From DAOTUL01 sp034437435 (GTDB taxonomy: Bacteria > Chloroflexota > Anaerolineae > Aggregatilineales > Phototrophicaceae), in NCBI GenBank assembly GCA_964417785.1, contig CAYQJO010000125.1, forward strand, positions 1 to 12,112: a stretch of DNA of 12,112 nucleotides. The letters are read 5' to 3'. The stretch's first letter is position 1. Each line of letters begins with the position of its first letter. Under the pieces are notes generated by a model. That model was given only the letters and a program-made list of their open reading frames with translations. It did not search any database and was not told where the DNA came from. Both the position numbers and the translations under genes were made by a program. Positions 1 through 7,242 of the stretch are shown piece by piece.

Positions 1-327
1 CGGCCTCTTACGCCTCACACGGTTTGTTTTTCCTCACTTTGACGTGAGCAGTTACCGCTCTCCTGCCACACGCGATCTGTTACGTCTTCCAGATCGGGGC
101 AGTGAATTCGCCAACGCACGGTTTCATGGTCGGGCGGCTGAGGCCAGAATCCGGCTGAAGCACCGGCAACTGCTACGACAACGCGGCAACGGTGAAACTG
201 GAGGCCATCCCAGAGGGGGTCTTCGCCTCACGGTGGGAAGCATGCGCATTACATCGAGATGTTCTACAATCGGCAACGGTTGCATTCCGGCATCGACTAT
301 GACCGTCCGGTCAGCCACACCGCATGA
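1..327 (+). pseudogene. Decayed IS3-family transposase (orfB C-terminal end)
   Basis: This is the remnant of the integrase-type DDE transposase of an IS3-family element. Three conserved pieces of the C-terminal half are readable, each in a different frame. DRGSEFAN (bases 92-115, frame 2) contains the second catalytic Asp. GNCYDNAATVK (165-197, frame 3) is the motif before the catalytic Glu. YIEMFYNRQRLHSGIDY followed by a stop (250-327, frame 1) is the family's usual C-terminus. At least two frameshifts are needed to join them. At the place where the family normally has the catalytic Glu (as in NAxMESFF) the sequence reads ATVK, so the active site also looks lost. The 5' part lies outside the window or is unrecognisable in bases 1-90. 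The assignment to IS3 is firm; the subgroup is not determined. Confidence 0.75.
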
Positions 328-340
328 GCAGTTGTTACTC

Positions 341-359
341 TAAAAACTGGGGTGGACCA
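341..359 (+). repeat. Probable right terminal inverted repeat of the IS3-type element
   Basis: Just after the transposase stop, the stretch TAAAAACTGGGGTGGACCA ends in CA, as IS3-family right ends do. Its complement begins TGGTCCACCCCAG, matching the expected TG start. The left end is outside the window, so neither the inverted repeat nor a target duplication (candidate bases from 360, GAT or GATA) can be confirmed here. Confidence 0.5.
349..356 (+). promoter_or_regulatory. Ribosome binding site candidate inside the IS end
   Basis: GGGGTGGA lies nine bases before the ATG at 366. It is the only purine-rich site near that start. It lies within the presumed insertion-sequence terminus, so the element appears to supply translation initiation for the downstream glycosyltransferase. 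The match to the Shine-Dalgarno consensus is partial. Confidence 0.4.
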
Positions 360-365
360 GATACC

Positions 366-1970
366 ATGAATCGACAAACTGGATTGATCCTGATTGCGTT
401 GTTTGTCTTGGCTCTGATCCCCAGGGCAAGGCCCTTCTACTGGTATGACTTTGACGAGGGGCTGTTCTGGGTGGATCGGTCGGAGGCGTTTATCGATGCA
501 GTGAGAACGGGCAATCTGGCTGAGACCGCTCAGGCTTTTCATCCCGGTGTGATGACGATGTATGCCGGTGCGGCCAGCATCCTGATTGATCGTGCCATCA
601 ATGGTCCCGATCACACGGAAATCGATAACCTGTCCTACCGAAGCAACGCCCGTATTGTCATCGCTACCGTGAATGCGCTCACGATTGTGCTGGCGTATCT
701 GCTGCTGCGACGTCTTGTCGATGCGCGGGTGGCGCTGCTTGCGATGGTGTTGTGGGCGGGGGAGCCATTCGCCGTTTATCTGGACAGCATTCTCCACATT
801 GATGGCCTGAGTACGTCGTTCATGTTTCTATCGTATCTGGCGGCTTTGATCGCCTTTTACTTTGACCGGCGACCACTGGACTATCGACCTGATGACCAGG
901 TGCGCTGGGGCTGGTGGCTTCTATCGGGGTTTCTGGGTGGGCTGGCGGCTCTGGCAAAGTTCACGTCATTTGCTCTGATTGGTCTCATTGGGTTGACGGT
1001 GCTGGCCGTCCATATGCGCAGCATCCGGTTATCGCTGCTGCCGCGCCAGATCGCGCCGTTTGTCGTGTGGATAGTGGTTGCTGTCGTGACCTGGTTTGGA
1101 CTGTATCCGGCAACGTGGAATCACCTGGACATTGTGATCGACTATACACTGCGGGCAGCGGACCTGACGATGGGCGGGCATTGGAATTTCTTTCTCGGTG
1201 AACCGACCATTCATCCCGGCCCGCTCTATTATGTTGTGACCACTGTCTTTCGGGTCACGCCCTGGTTGTTGATCGGGTTGTTGGCATCGTTTTTTGCTTT
1301 GCGCCGCTATCGAACAAAGCAAGAACGGGCGATTGTCATGGCGTTTTTCGTCTACATCGTGGTGTATTTTGGGGTGATGGCGGCCCAGGCCAAACAGCAG
1401 GACCGTTATGTGTATCCGATATGGCCGGCGTTGTGTGTGTTTGGCGCGGTGGGTTTGCTGTGGCTGGTGGAGGCAATCGGACGCAGGATCAAGCTACCGC
1501 GATACAGCCTCTGGATTGCCGTGATATGTCTCATGGCGGTCAATTTGATCCTGCTGTATCCCTATACCATTGCCTACTACAATCCGGTGTTTGGCGGTGC
1601 GGCAGTGGCGGAAAAGACATTTATGGTCGGGCGTGCGGATGGCTACGATCAGGTGGCGAAATACATCCGCGAGCAGAACGGTGGCAGCGATTGTGGTCTG
1701 CGCATCCGGGCGTATAATGCGATGGTTTTGCAGATTTATCTTCCGTGCGCGGAGATTATCGAACTGAAATACGCGCTGTCGCCGGACACCATCCGCGAAA
1801 ACGATTACATCGTCTTTTATGTCAATCAGGTTCAGCGGCGGCACTACGAATATCTGATCGACGCCTTCGCACAGGTGGAACCGGCGTTTGTCGATCACCA
1901 TCACGGTATCGATTATGCTTTCGTCTATGATATGGCGCGGTCCGAGCCAGACTGGACCTATTTCGAGTGA
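366..1970 (+). CDS. GT-C membrane glycosyltransferase (GT39/ArnT-like)
   Basis: A 534-residue polytopic membrane protein of the GT-C fold, the group that moves a sugar from a polyprenyl-phosphate donor to a protein or lipid on the outer face of the membrane. A short first membrane helix (residues 6-20) is followed by an acidic loop, YDFDE at 27-31, where GT-C enzymes carry the catalytic Asp/Glu, and HPGVMTM shortly after. About ten further hydrophobic segments follow, then a soluble tail of about 110 residues after the last membrane helix, rich in aromatic and charged residues and with no recognised domain. I chose ATG 366 because an in-frame ATG at 324 lies inside the transposase stop and would add 14 residues encoded by the IS end. 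The protein appears complete. Its own promoter is not visible and may have been displaced by the insertion. Donor and acceptor cannot be told. It is convergent with the next gene and has no evident link to the carotenoid genes. Confidence 0.85.
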   Translation: MNRQTGLILIALFVLALIPRARPFYWYDFDEGLFWVDRSEAFIDAVRTGNLAETAQAFHPGVMTMYAGAASILIDRAINGPDHTEIDNLSYRSNARIVIATVNALTIVLAYLLLRRLVDARVALLAMVLWAGEPFAVYLDSILHIDGLSTSFMFLSYLAALIAFYFDRRPLDYRPDDQVRWGWWLLSGFLGGLAALAKFTSFALIGLIGLTVLAVHMRSIRLSLLPRQIAPFVVWIVVAVVTWFGLYPATWNHLDIVIDYTLRAADLTMGGHWNFFLGEPTIHPGPLYYVVTTVFRVTPWLLIGLLASFFALRRYRTKQERAIVMAFFVYIVVYFGVMAAQAKQQDRYVYPIWPALCVFGAVGLLWLVEAIGRRIKLPRYSLWIAVICLMAVNLILLYPYTIAYYNPVFGGAAVAEKTFMVGRADGYDQVAKYIREQNGGSDCGLRIRAYNAMVLQIYLPCAEIIELKYALSPDTIRENDYIVFYVNQVQRRHYEYLIDAFAQVEPAFVDHHHGIDYAFVYDMARSEPDWTYFE

Positions 1971-1971
1971 G

Positions 1972-2802
1972 TTACCAACCGTTGGCGGATTTGATGTAAT
2001 CGTAGGCGGCATTGAGAGCCTGAAAGCGCTCGGCGGCCTCGCCCTGCGGCAGGTCACTGGTGTCCGGGTGCAGGGTTTTGGCCTGTTTGCGATAGGCGGC
2101 TTTGATCTCCTCACGGGTGGCGCTCATATCCACACCCAGCAGTAGATAGCAGTTGTCGAGATGTGTGCGGATGGGACTGCGGTGTTCTTCAGTGGGGTTG
2201 TTGTTGCGCCAGGTGGTCTGGTAGCCGCTCCAGTTCTGCCATGTTGTACCGCTTCGGTGACCTGTTTGCGCCCGCTGGTGATAGGTACGGTAGTCGTTGT
2301 TTTTCCAGAAATCGTGGCAGTGAAAATCGGCCACCAGCCAGTTGCCTTTGATAGCACGCGGCTGCTTGAGGACCTTGCGGTATACGCGCATCTGGGTGAA
2401 GGGAATGCGCGGGCCGTGCCATGCTTTGTAATCATCGGTGCCGTTGATCGGTTCCAGGTGAATCTGGATAACATCGGGTGCGCCCCTGTTGACCCGGTAG
2501 GCGAAAATGCGCTCTCCGCCAAGGCTGTGCAGGGTCAGCAGCCAGCTCGAAGGTGGAATCCGTTCGCCATCGGTGGGCAGTACGCGGGCATCGACCAGGA
2601 ACAGGCTGTTGATCCCCGTATCGGTCGCTTCCTGGAGGACTCGTTTCAGTTGACGTGGTTTAACCACTTGATCCAGCAGGTGAAGATGGACGCGCACACC
2701 GCTCCAGTTATAGATTTGCAGATCGGCGTGCGGCCCCAATGTGACCGATTGCACGCTCACCATACGGCTGATCTGGATTTTTAACCATTCGCGAAATGTC
2801 AT
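1972..2802 (-). CDS. Protein with uncharacterised N-terminal region and C-terminal J domain
   Basis: This 276-residue soluble protein ends in a J domain (about residues 217-276) with YLLLGV, EEIKAAYRKQAKTLHPD and FQALNAAYDYI. The HPD tripeptide at 245-247 is the residue set that stimulates Hsp70 ATPase activity, so an Hsp70 co-chaperone role is likely. Unlike DnaJ, the J domain is at the extreme C-terminus. There is no G/F region, zinc finger or client-binding domain. Residues 1-165 form a separate compact region of unknown function (GPHADLQIYNWSG, SLFLVDARVLP, WLLTLHSL, KGNWLVADF). It is joined by a polar Trp/Thr/Asn/Arg-rich linker (about 168-213). The ATG at 2802 is preferred because it follows the deacetylase stop by one base and has AAGG about ten bases upstream. 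A longer reading from 2955 would overlap the deacetylase by about 150 bases. It is the last gene of the run. The N-terminal region may bind a partner, but nothing in the sequence identifies it. Confidence 0.85.
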   Translation of the reverse strand: MTFREWLKIQISRMVSVQSVTLGPHADLQIYNWSGVRVHLHLLDQVVKPRQLKRVLQEATDTGINSLFLVDARVLPTDGERIPPSSWLLTLHSLGGERIFAYRVNRGAPDVIQIHLEPINGTDDYKAWHGPRIPFTQMRVYRKVLKQPRAIKGNWLVADFHCHDFWKNNDYRTYHQRAQTGHRSGTTWQNWSGYQTTWRNNNPTEEHRSPIRTHLDNCYLLLGVDMSATREEIKAAYRKQAKTLHPDTSDLPQGEAAERFQALNAAYDYIKSANGW

Positions 2803-2803
2803 A

Positions 2804-3703
2804 TCAACAGCCTTTTTTACAATACCCCCGTGCGATGCGTACCGTTTCCAGGTGAATGCTAACAATATCGTCAATGTCGCTGGCGTAGCCGCCGCCCATT
2901 GTGACGGCAACCGGCAGACCTGCGTCACGCAGCATTCCCATGACCAGCCGGTCACGGGCTGCCAGTCCGTCTTTGGTCAGTGCCAGTTTGCCCAACCGGT
3001 CACCGACGTAAGGGTCCGCCCCCGAAGTATAAATTGCCATGTCCGCATTTGCCAGAAATATTGCCCGCCACACGCTCTGTTCGACCAGATTGAGGTACTC
3101 AGTGTCACCGGTGTTGTCGGCCAAACCCAGATCGAGGTCGCCGGGGAATTTGCGCGCCGGGAAGTTTTTCTCACCGTGAATGGAAAAGGTGAAGATGCTG
3201 GTGTCGTTTGCCGTGATCTGAGCGGTGCCGTTGCCCTGGTGGACATCGCAATCGACAATCAACACCTGTTTCGCTAATCCCCGTGCCTGTAAATCGCGGG
3301 CGGCGATGGCGGCGTCGTTCCAGACGCAGAATCCTTCACCGTGATCGGTGCAGGCGTGATGGGTGCCGCCAGCCAGATTGACGGCGACGCCGTCTTCCAG
3401 CGCTGCCAGACAGGCCGTGACCGTCGCCCCGGCGGAGCGGCGCGAACGCTCCACCATGAAGGGCGACCAGGGAAAGCCGATACGCCGGATTTCGGCAGCG
3501 CTCAGCTTGCCTTGCTTGACCTTTTCCAGGTAATCAAAAACATGACAGCGCAGAATCTGGGTGTCGGTTACGCCGTCGGGGACACACAACTCGGCCAGGT
3601 CTTCTTCTGCCACCCGCTGGCGCAGACGGGCGTATTTCGCCATCGGAAAGCGATGATCCGGTGGCAGCGGCAGTACGAAATGGTCGGTGTAGAATGCCTT
3701 CAA
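2804..3703 (-). CDS. Class IV (HDAC11-like) histone deacetylase family enzyme
   Basis: A zinc-dependent deacylase of the arginase/deacetylase fold, 299 residues, full length for the bacterial class IV group. The active site is complete: His-His dyad at 115-116 (GGTHHA), zinc ligands Asp153 and His155 (DCDVHQGNG) and Asp230 (SGADPYVGD), and the catalytic Tyr273 in GGGY. The N-terminal LPLPPDHRFPMAKY and the GEGFCVWND segment point to class IV rather than to the AcuC-type or polyamine-deacetylase groups. The human class IV member, HDAC11, removes long-chain fatty acyl groups from lysine, so acetyl, longer acyl or small-molecule substrates are all possible here. The start is TTG at 3703, overlapping the preceding gene's stop as TTGA; the family normally begins right here. 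The gene is translationally coupled on both sides. Natural substrate unknown. Confidence 0.9.
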   Translation of the reverse strand: MKAFYTDHFVLPLPPDHRFPMAKYARLRQRVAEEDLAELCVPDGVTDTQILRCHVFDYLEKVKQGKLSAAEIRRIGFPWSPFMVERSRRSAGATVTACLAALEDGVAVNLAGGTHHACTDHGEGFCVWNDAAIAARDLQARGLAKQVLIVDCDVHQGNGTAQITANDTSIFTFSIHGEKNFPARKFPGDLDLGLADNTGDTEYLNLVEQSVWRAIFLANADMAIYTSGADPYVGDRLGKLALTKDGLAARDRLVMGMLRDAGLPVAVTMGGGYASDIDDIVSIHLETVRIARGYCKKGC

Positions 3704-4623
3704 TTGTGGAAATGTGGCAAAACCTGCTGTGCCATCAGTTCGATATCGTCGGTTTTATCCAGGTCCAACCACTGCAACATGAAGCGTTCAACCCCGGCTT
3801 CGGCCCACTGGCCGAGTTGATCCACAACGGCGTCGCCTGTACCTACGATGAGGCCGCCCTCTATCAGTTCCTCGGCGCTCATGTTCTTGCTCTCGATTTT
3901 GCCCTTCAGGCTGGCCTCGTCGCGGGCGAAGATGACCTGCGTCATCAGCGAACGTTTGAGGCTGCTCGGCGAGCGACCTTCGGCGTCGAGCAGTTCGTCC
4001 ATGAGCTGATTGAGTTCTTTGAACTGCGCCAGCGGCACGAAGACCGCGTTCCACTCCTGGGCGTATTTTGCCACCATCGGCAGCGTGCGTTTGCGGCCTT
4101 TGCCGCCGATTAGAATCGGGGTGCGGCGCTGGGGACGGGGCAATAGCAGGGCGTTCTTGAGCGAGAAGTGCTGGCCGTCGAAATTCACCGGATCGTCGCT
4201 TTCCAGCAGATGGGTGGTCATCTCCAACGCCTCTTCCAGCATATCGAAGCGGGTACGGAAGTCGTAGAAGGGGATACCGAACTTCTCATGTTCGCGCTCC
4301 TGCCAGCCCGCTCCCATTCCCAGGACCAGACGCCCGCTGCTCAGATCGTCCACCTGGGCGGCCATGCGCACGGTCATGGATGGATGGCGGAATGTGACTG
4401 GCGTGACCAGCGGGCCAAATTCAATCCGTTGGGTGTGGCTGGCGGCATAAGCCAGCGAGACCCATAATTCGAGTGAGTCCTTGTCGGGATCACTGGTGTT
4501 GGTGAAATGGTCGGAGCGGAACACACACTGGTAGCCCGAGTCCTCGGCCACCTGAAGCAGCTTTTGCCAGCGCGGCCAGTTCAGGCCGTTCTGACCTTCG
4601 ATCATCAAACCAATCTGTGCCAT
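3700..4623 (-). CDS. LLM-class flavin/F420-dependent oxidoreductase
   Basis: A 307-residue protein of the luciferase-like monooxygenase (TIM-barrel) superfamily, close to the F420-dependent group. Diagnostic segments are VAEDSGYQCVFRSDHF (25-40), the hydrophobic strand with FGPLVTPVTFRHP (69-81), SGRLVLGMGAGWQEREHEKFGIPF (96-119) and PILIGGKGRKRTL in the second half. Such enzymes transfer hydride between F420H2 or FMNH2 and an organic substrate, and the substrate cannot be predicted from the sequence. The C-terminal third (GTGDAVVDQLGQWAEAGVERFMLQW) is the usual end of the family. ATG 4623 is supported by an excellent ribosome binding site. The stop overlaps the TTG start of the deacetylase gene by four bases. 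Use of F420 in this organism is an inference and is not shown in the window. Confidence 0.88.
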   Translation of the reverse strand: MAQIGLMIEGQNGLNWPRWQKLLQVAEDSGYQCVFRSDHFTNTSDPDKDSLELWVSLAYAASHTQRIEFGPLVTPVTFRHPSMTVRMAAQVDDLSSGRLVLGMGAGWQEREHEKFGIPFYDFRTRFDMLEEALEMTTHLLESDDPVNFDGQHFSLKNALLLPRPQRRTPILIGGKGRKRTLPMVAKYAQEWNAVFVPLAQFKELNQLMDELLDAEGRSPSSLKRSLMTQVIFARDEASLKGKIESKNMSAEELIEGGLIVGTGDAVVDQLGQWAEAGVERFMLQWLDLDKTDDIELMAQQVLPHFHN

Positions 4624-4630
4624 GAAAAAA

Positions 4631-4638
4631 TCTCCTTT
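4631..4638 (-). promoter_or_regulatory. Strong ribosome binding site for the LLM oxidoreductase gene
   Basis: On the - strand AAAGGAGA lies seven bases before the ATG at 4623, the best Shine-Dalgarno match in the window. The gap of 41 bases behind it (4624-4664) is AT-rich, unlike the overlapping junctions elsewhere in the run. It contains TAATAAT, which could belong to an internal promoter, but I see no matching -35 box. Confidence 0.7.
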
Positions 4639-4664
4639 ACGTATTATTACAGTATGGGAATATA

Positions 4665-6152
4665 TCAGCCGTGAGCCATATCCGAAAGGACCAACTCGGC
4701 AGCCACCTTGCCGGAAAGCGTCACCATCGGCACACCGCCGCCGGGATGTGTAGTGCCGCCAGCGAAGTACAATCCCTTAACTTGCTTCGAGCGGTTGTGG
4801 GGACGGCGAAATGCGGTCCAGCGGCTGTTGGATGAGGGGCCGTACAGCGCACCGCGCCACGCACCGCTCATTGCTTCCAGGTCCACCGGTGTCAGAATTT
4901 GCTCGGTGCGGATTTTGTGGCGGATGTCGAAGCCAAACCCGGCCAGCTTATCCAGCACCCGTTCGCGGTAGGGGGCGCATTCGCGTTCCCAATTGACCTT
5001 ATCCGAGAGCGGCGGTGCGTTGATGAGGACAAACCAGTTTTCGCTGCCGTCGGGTGCGTGTTCGGGATCAGCTTTGCTGGTGATGGCGACGTAGATGGTG
5101 GGATCGGGGGCCAATGTCTGCTGCTTGAAGATGGTGTTGAATTCCGCCCGGTAGTCCTGCGAGAAGAAAATGTTGTGGTGGGCGAGTTCCGGGTGCTGAC
5201 CGCCCACACCGAGCAGCATGATGAAGCCAGAGCAGGACGGCTCGAACTGCTCCAACTGGCGCAGCCGCCGGGATGTGACAGGATTCTGAGGCAGGAGGTT
5301 TTTGTAGACGGTGGCGACATCGGCATTGGCAATCACAGTGTTGGTGTCAATGTAGGTGCCATCGTGCAGGGTGATGCCGCGCACATGATTATCGGGCGCG
5401 TCGATTCTGGTGACCGGCGTTTCGGTGCGGATGTCTACGCCCAGATCGAGGGCCAGTTCGGTCATGGCGTGGGCGATGGAGTAGACGCCGCCGCGTGGAT
5501 ACCATACCCCGCCGGTCAATTCAACATGGGCGATAACATTGAGCGTGGCCGGTGCCTCGTAGGGACTACCGCCAACATAGGTGGCGAAACGGCCTAAAAG
5601 CTGGCGCAGCCGATCATCGCGGACGAAGCTGCGGATGGAGCCGTGCATGGTGCGGAAGGGATCGACCTTGAGCCAATCCTGGACCGGCACGCGGGTGAAA
5701 CTGGCCGGGGTGGGTGGCTGGTCGTAGATGAAGACCGGCCCGGTAATGCGATGAATACGGGCGGCATAGGCCAGGTAGGCCAGGTAGCCCTCGACATCTC
5801 GCTCGCTGAGGGCAGCAATCTGCCCGGTCATACGTGACGAGTCGCGGCTGGCGTCGAAGACGGTACCGTCGGAGTAAAAGTAGCGTGTCAGCGGCTCGAC
5901 CGGCAGCAGTTCGACGGCATCCTCGAAACGGCGTCCGGCAGCCCTGAACAGGTCTTCGAAGACGTGGCGCATGGTAATCACCGAGGGACCCGTATCCCAG
6001 CGAAAACCGCCGGATTCGATCTGGCCCATTTTGCCGCCGGTCCGGGCGTTCTTTTCCAGCACGATCACATGCTGACCGGCAACGGCCAGCCGGATCGCTG
6101 CGCTCAGTCCACCGATTCCGCCGCCGACAATGACCACTGGTTTATCTGCCAT
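4665..6152 (-). CDS. crtI: CrtI/CrtD-family carotenoid desaturase (phytoene desaturase family)
   Basis: A 495-residue FAD-dependent carotenoid oxidoreductase, the usual length for CrtI. The N-terminal dinucleotide-binding fold reads VVIVGGGIGGLSAAIRLA (6-23) followed by VLEKNARTGGKMGQ. RWDTGPSVITMRHVFEDLF is the substrate-side signature of the family. The C-terminal FAD segment has GLYFAGGTTHPGGGVPMV. It acts at the membrane, inserting double bonds into phytoene or a later carotene. The motif SGFIMLLGVGG...LAHHNIFFS followed by DPTIYV and SENWFVLINAP reminds me of the CrtD/CrtN/CrtP side of the family as much as of classical CrtI. A 3',4'-desaturase acting on the CruF product is therefore a real alternative, and the gene symbol is a family-level label. 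ATG 6152 has AAGGTG about six bases upstream. The first 11 bases overlap the end of the glycosyltransferase gene, indicating coupled translation. Confidence 0.88.
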   Translation of the reverse strand: MADKPVVIVGGGIGGLSAAIRLAVAGQHVIVLEKNARTGGKMGQIESGGFRWDTGPSVITMRHVFEDLFRAAGRRFEDAVELLPVEPLTRYFYSDGTVFDASRDSSRMTGQIAALSERDVEGYLAYLAYAARIHRITGPVFIYDQPPTPASFTRVPVQDWLKVDPFRTMHGSIRSFVRDDRLRQLLGRFATYVGGSPYEAPATLNVIAHVELTGGVWYPRGGVYSIAHAMTELALDLGVDIRTETPVTRIDAPDNHVRGITLHDGTYIDTNTVIANADVATVYKNLLPQNPVTSRRLRQLEQFEPSCSGFIMLLGVGGQHPELAHHNIFFSQDYRAEFNTIFKQQTLAPDPTIYVAITSKADPEHAPDGSENWFVLINAPPLSDKVNWERECAPYRERVLDKLAGFGFDIRHKIRTEQILTPVDLEAMSGAWRGALYGPSSNSRWTAFRRPHNRSKQVKGLYFAGGTTHPGGGVPMVTLSGKVAAELVLSDMAHG

Positions 6153-7242
6153 TGGACACCTTTCTCATGACGACACGGCCTTTCCACTGCGGTCCGCCGT
6201 GCCGGTAATGCCAGTAGAGTGACTGAGCGGCGATACGGGTCATCAACAAGACCGATACCGGCATCAACAGCGCGTCCAGCACCCGCTGGTGGGTGAACGC
6301 TGCCGTCAAAGCGCGGACGGTCAGGCCCATGACGATCAACGCCAGCGCCCAGTTGGCTGGTCCTGTGACCAGCCACAGCCAGGGCAGCAGGAATATCATC
6401 CAGTGAAACACCGTCGCCAGCAGCAGCGCCGGGACGCTGCCGTAACCAGCCAGGATGTTTTTCGCATAGCCATCACGCACAGTCGGCCAGTCGCTATACA
6501 TGCGGCATTGGATCAGGTGATTGCCGTCGGCCATGCGCAGCCGCATGCCACTGCCTTTGACCATGCGTCCCATTGTCACGTCTTCCAGCACGTTGTCATG
6601 TACGGCGGCGTGTCCGCCCAGGTGGTCATAGGCTTCGCGCCGCCAGATCATGCATTGACCGTTGGCGGCTCCGAACGCACTCAGCGGGACGTAATGTGTG
6701 CCGATGACTGGCAAATAGCCCATAACGACCACCGCCATCAAGGGTACACACAGCCGTTCGGCCCAGGTCTCGGTATGTTGTGTCGGCCACACGGTGTAAA
6801 GGTCAGCCTTGGTGCGTTCCATCTGGCTGACCAGCGTCGCCAGCGCTCCCGGATTCCACACGACATCGGCGTCAGTGAAGACCAGAATATCGCCGCTGGC
6901 GACCGCCTGCATCTGGTGGCAGGCCCAGTTTTTACCCATCCAACCCGGTGCCAGCGGTTGACCCGCGATGACACGCGCTCCATGCTGGCGGGCGATGTCG
7001 TCGGTGCCGTCGGTCGAGTTGTCGTCGAGGACGATCAATTCATAATTGGGATAATCTTGCTGGCTGAGATGCTGCACTGTGCGTCTGATGACGGCGGCTT
7101 CGTTGCGGGCCGGGACCATGATCGATACCGATGGGGTGCGTTCTGGCTGCCGCTGGCGCAGGCGCGGCATAATCAGGACGTTGCTCAGGGTTATCAGGCT
7201 GATGACGAGCAGGGCAGTCGTGACGAAATAGACGAGAATCAT
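6142..7242 (-). CDS. Family 2 glycosyltransferase, CruC/CrtQ-like, membrane-anchored
   Basis: This inverting GT-A glycosyltransferase of 366 residues has one N-terminal membrane helix (about 3-25) and three or four C-terminal membrane segments (from about 278). The catalytic domain is intact: VSIMVPARNEA (39-49), LDDNSTDGT (72-80), GWMGKNWAC (100-108), the metal-binding TDAD (123-126), and the acidic ED pair at 220-221, the usual position of the catalytic base. The GWxGKxWAC motif and membrane architecture are typical of enzymes that glycosylate lipids and carotenoids, such as CrtQ of the staphyloxanthin pathway and CruC-type carotenoid glycosyltransferases. Its place directly after cruF and the acyltransferase-like gene, and overlapping the desaturase, suggests that it attaches a sugar to the tertiary 1'-hydroxyl made by CruF. 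Start ATG 7242 overlaps the preceding stop as ATGA. The sugar donor is not predictable; a hopanoid or glycolipid role is a weaker alternative. Confidence 0.85.
   Translation of the reverse strand: MILVYFVTTALLVISLITLSNVLIMPRLRQRQPERTPSVSIMVPARNEAAVIRRTVQHLSQQDYPNYELIVLDDNSTDGTDDIARQHGARVIAGQPLAPGWMGKNWACHQMQAVASGDILVFTDADVVWNPGALATLVSQMERTKADLYTVWPTQHTETWAERLCVPLMAVVVMGYLPVIGTHYVPLSAFGAANGQCMIWRREAYDHLGGHAAVHDNVLEDVTMGRMVKGSGMRLRMADGNHLIQCRMYSDWPTVRDGYAKNILAGYGSVPALLLATVFHWMIFLLPWLWLVTGPANWALALIVMGLTVRALTAAFTHQRVLDALLMPVSVLLMTRIAAQSLYWHYRHGGPQWKGRVVMRKVSNGR

Noticed and set aside
324..365. Start of the GT-C glycosyltransferase at ATG 324
   Set aside because: The 14 added residues are encoded by the IS end, have no family similarity and precede the natural membrane-helix start; ATG 366 is preferred.
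2803..2955. Longer start (ATG at 2955) for the J-domain protein
   Set aside because: The extra 51 residues lie over the well-conserved end of the deacetylase gene and show no domain-like sequence; ATG 2802 has a binding site and a tight junction.
4899..5597. Long open frame of 232 residues on the + strand
   Set aside because: It is antisense to the CrtI-family gene, with no family resemblance and no ribosome binding site context; a shadow of high-GC coding sequence.
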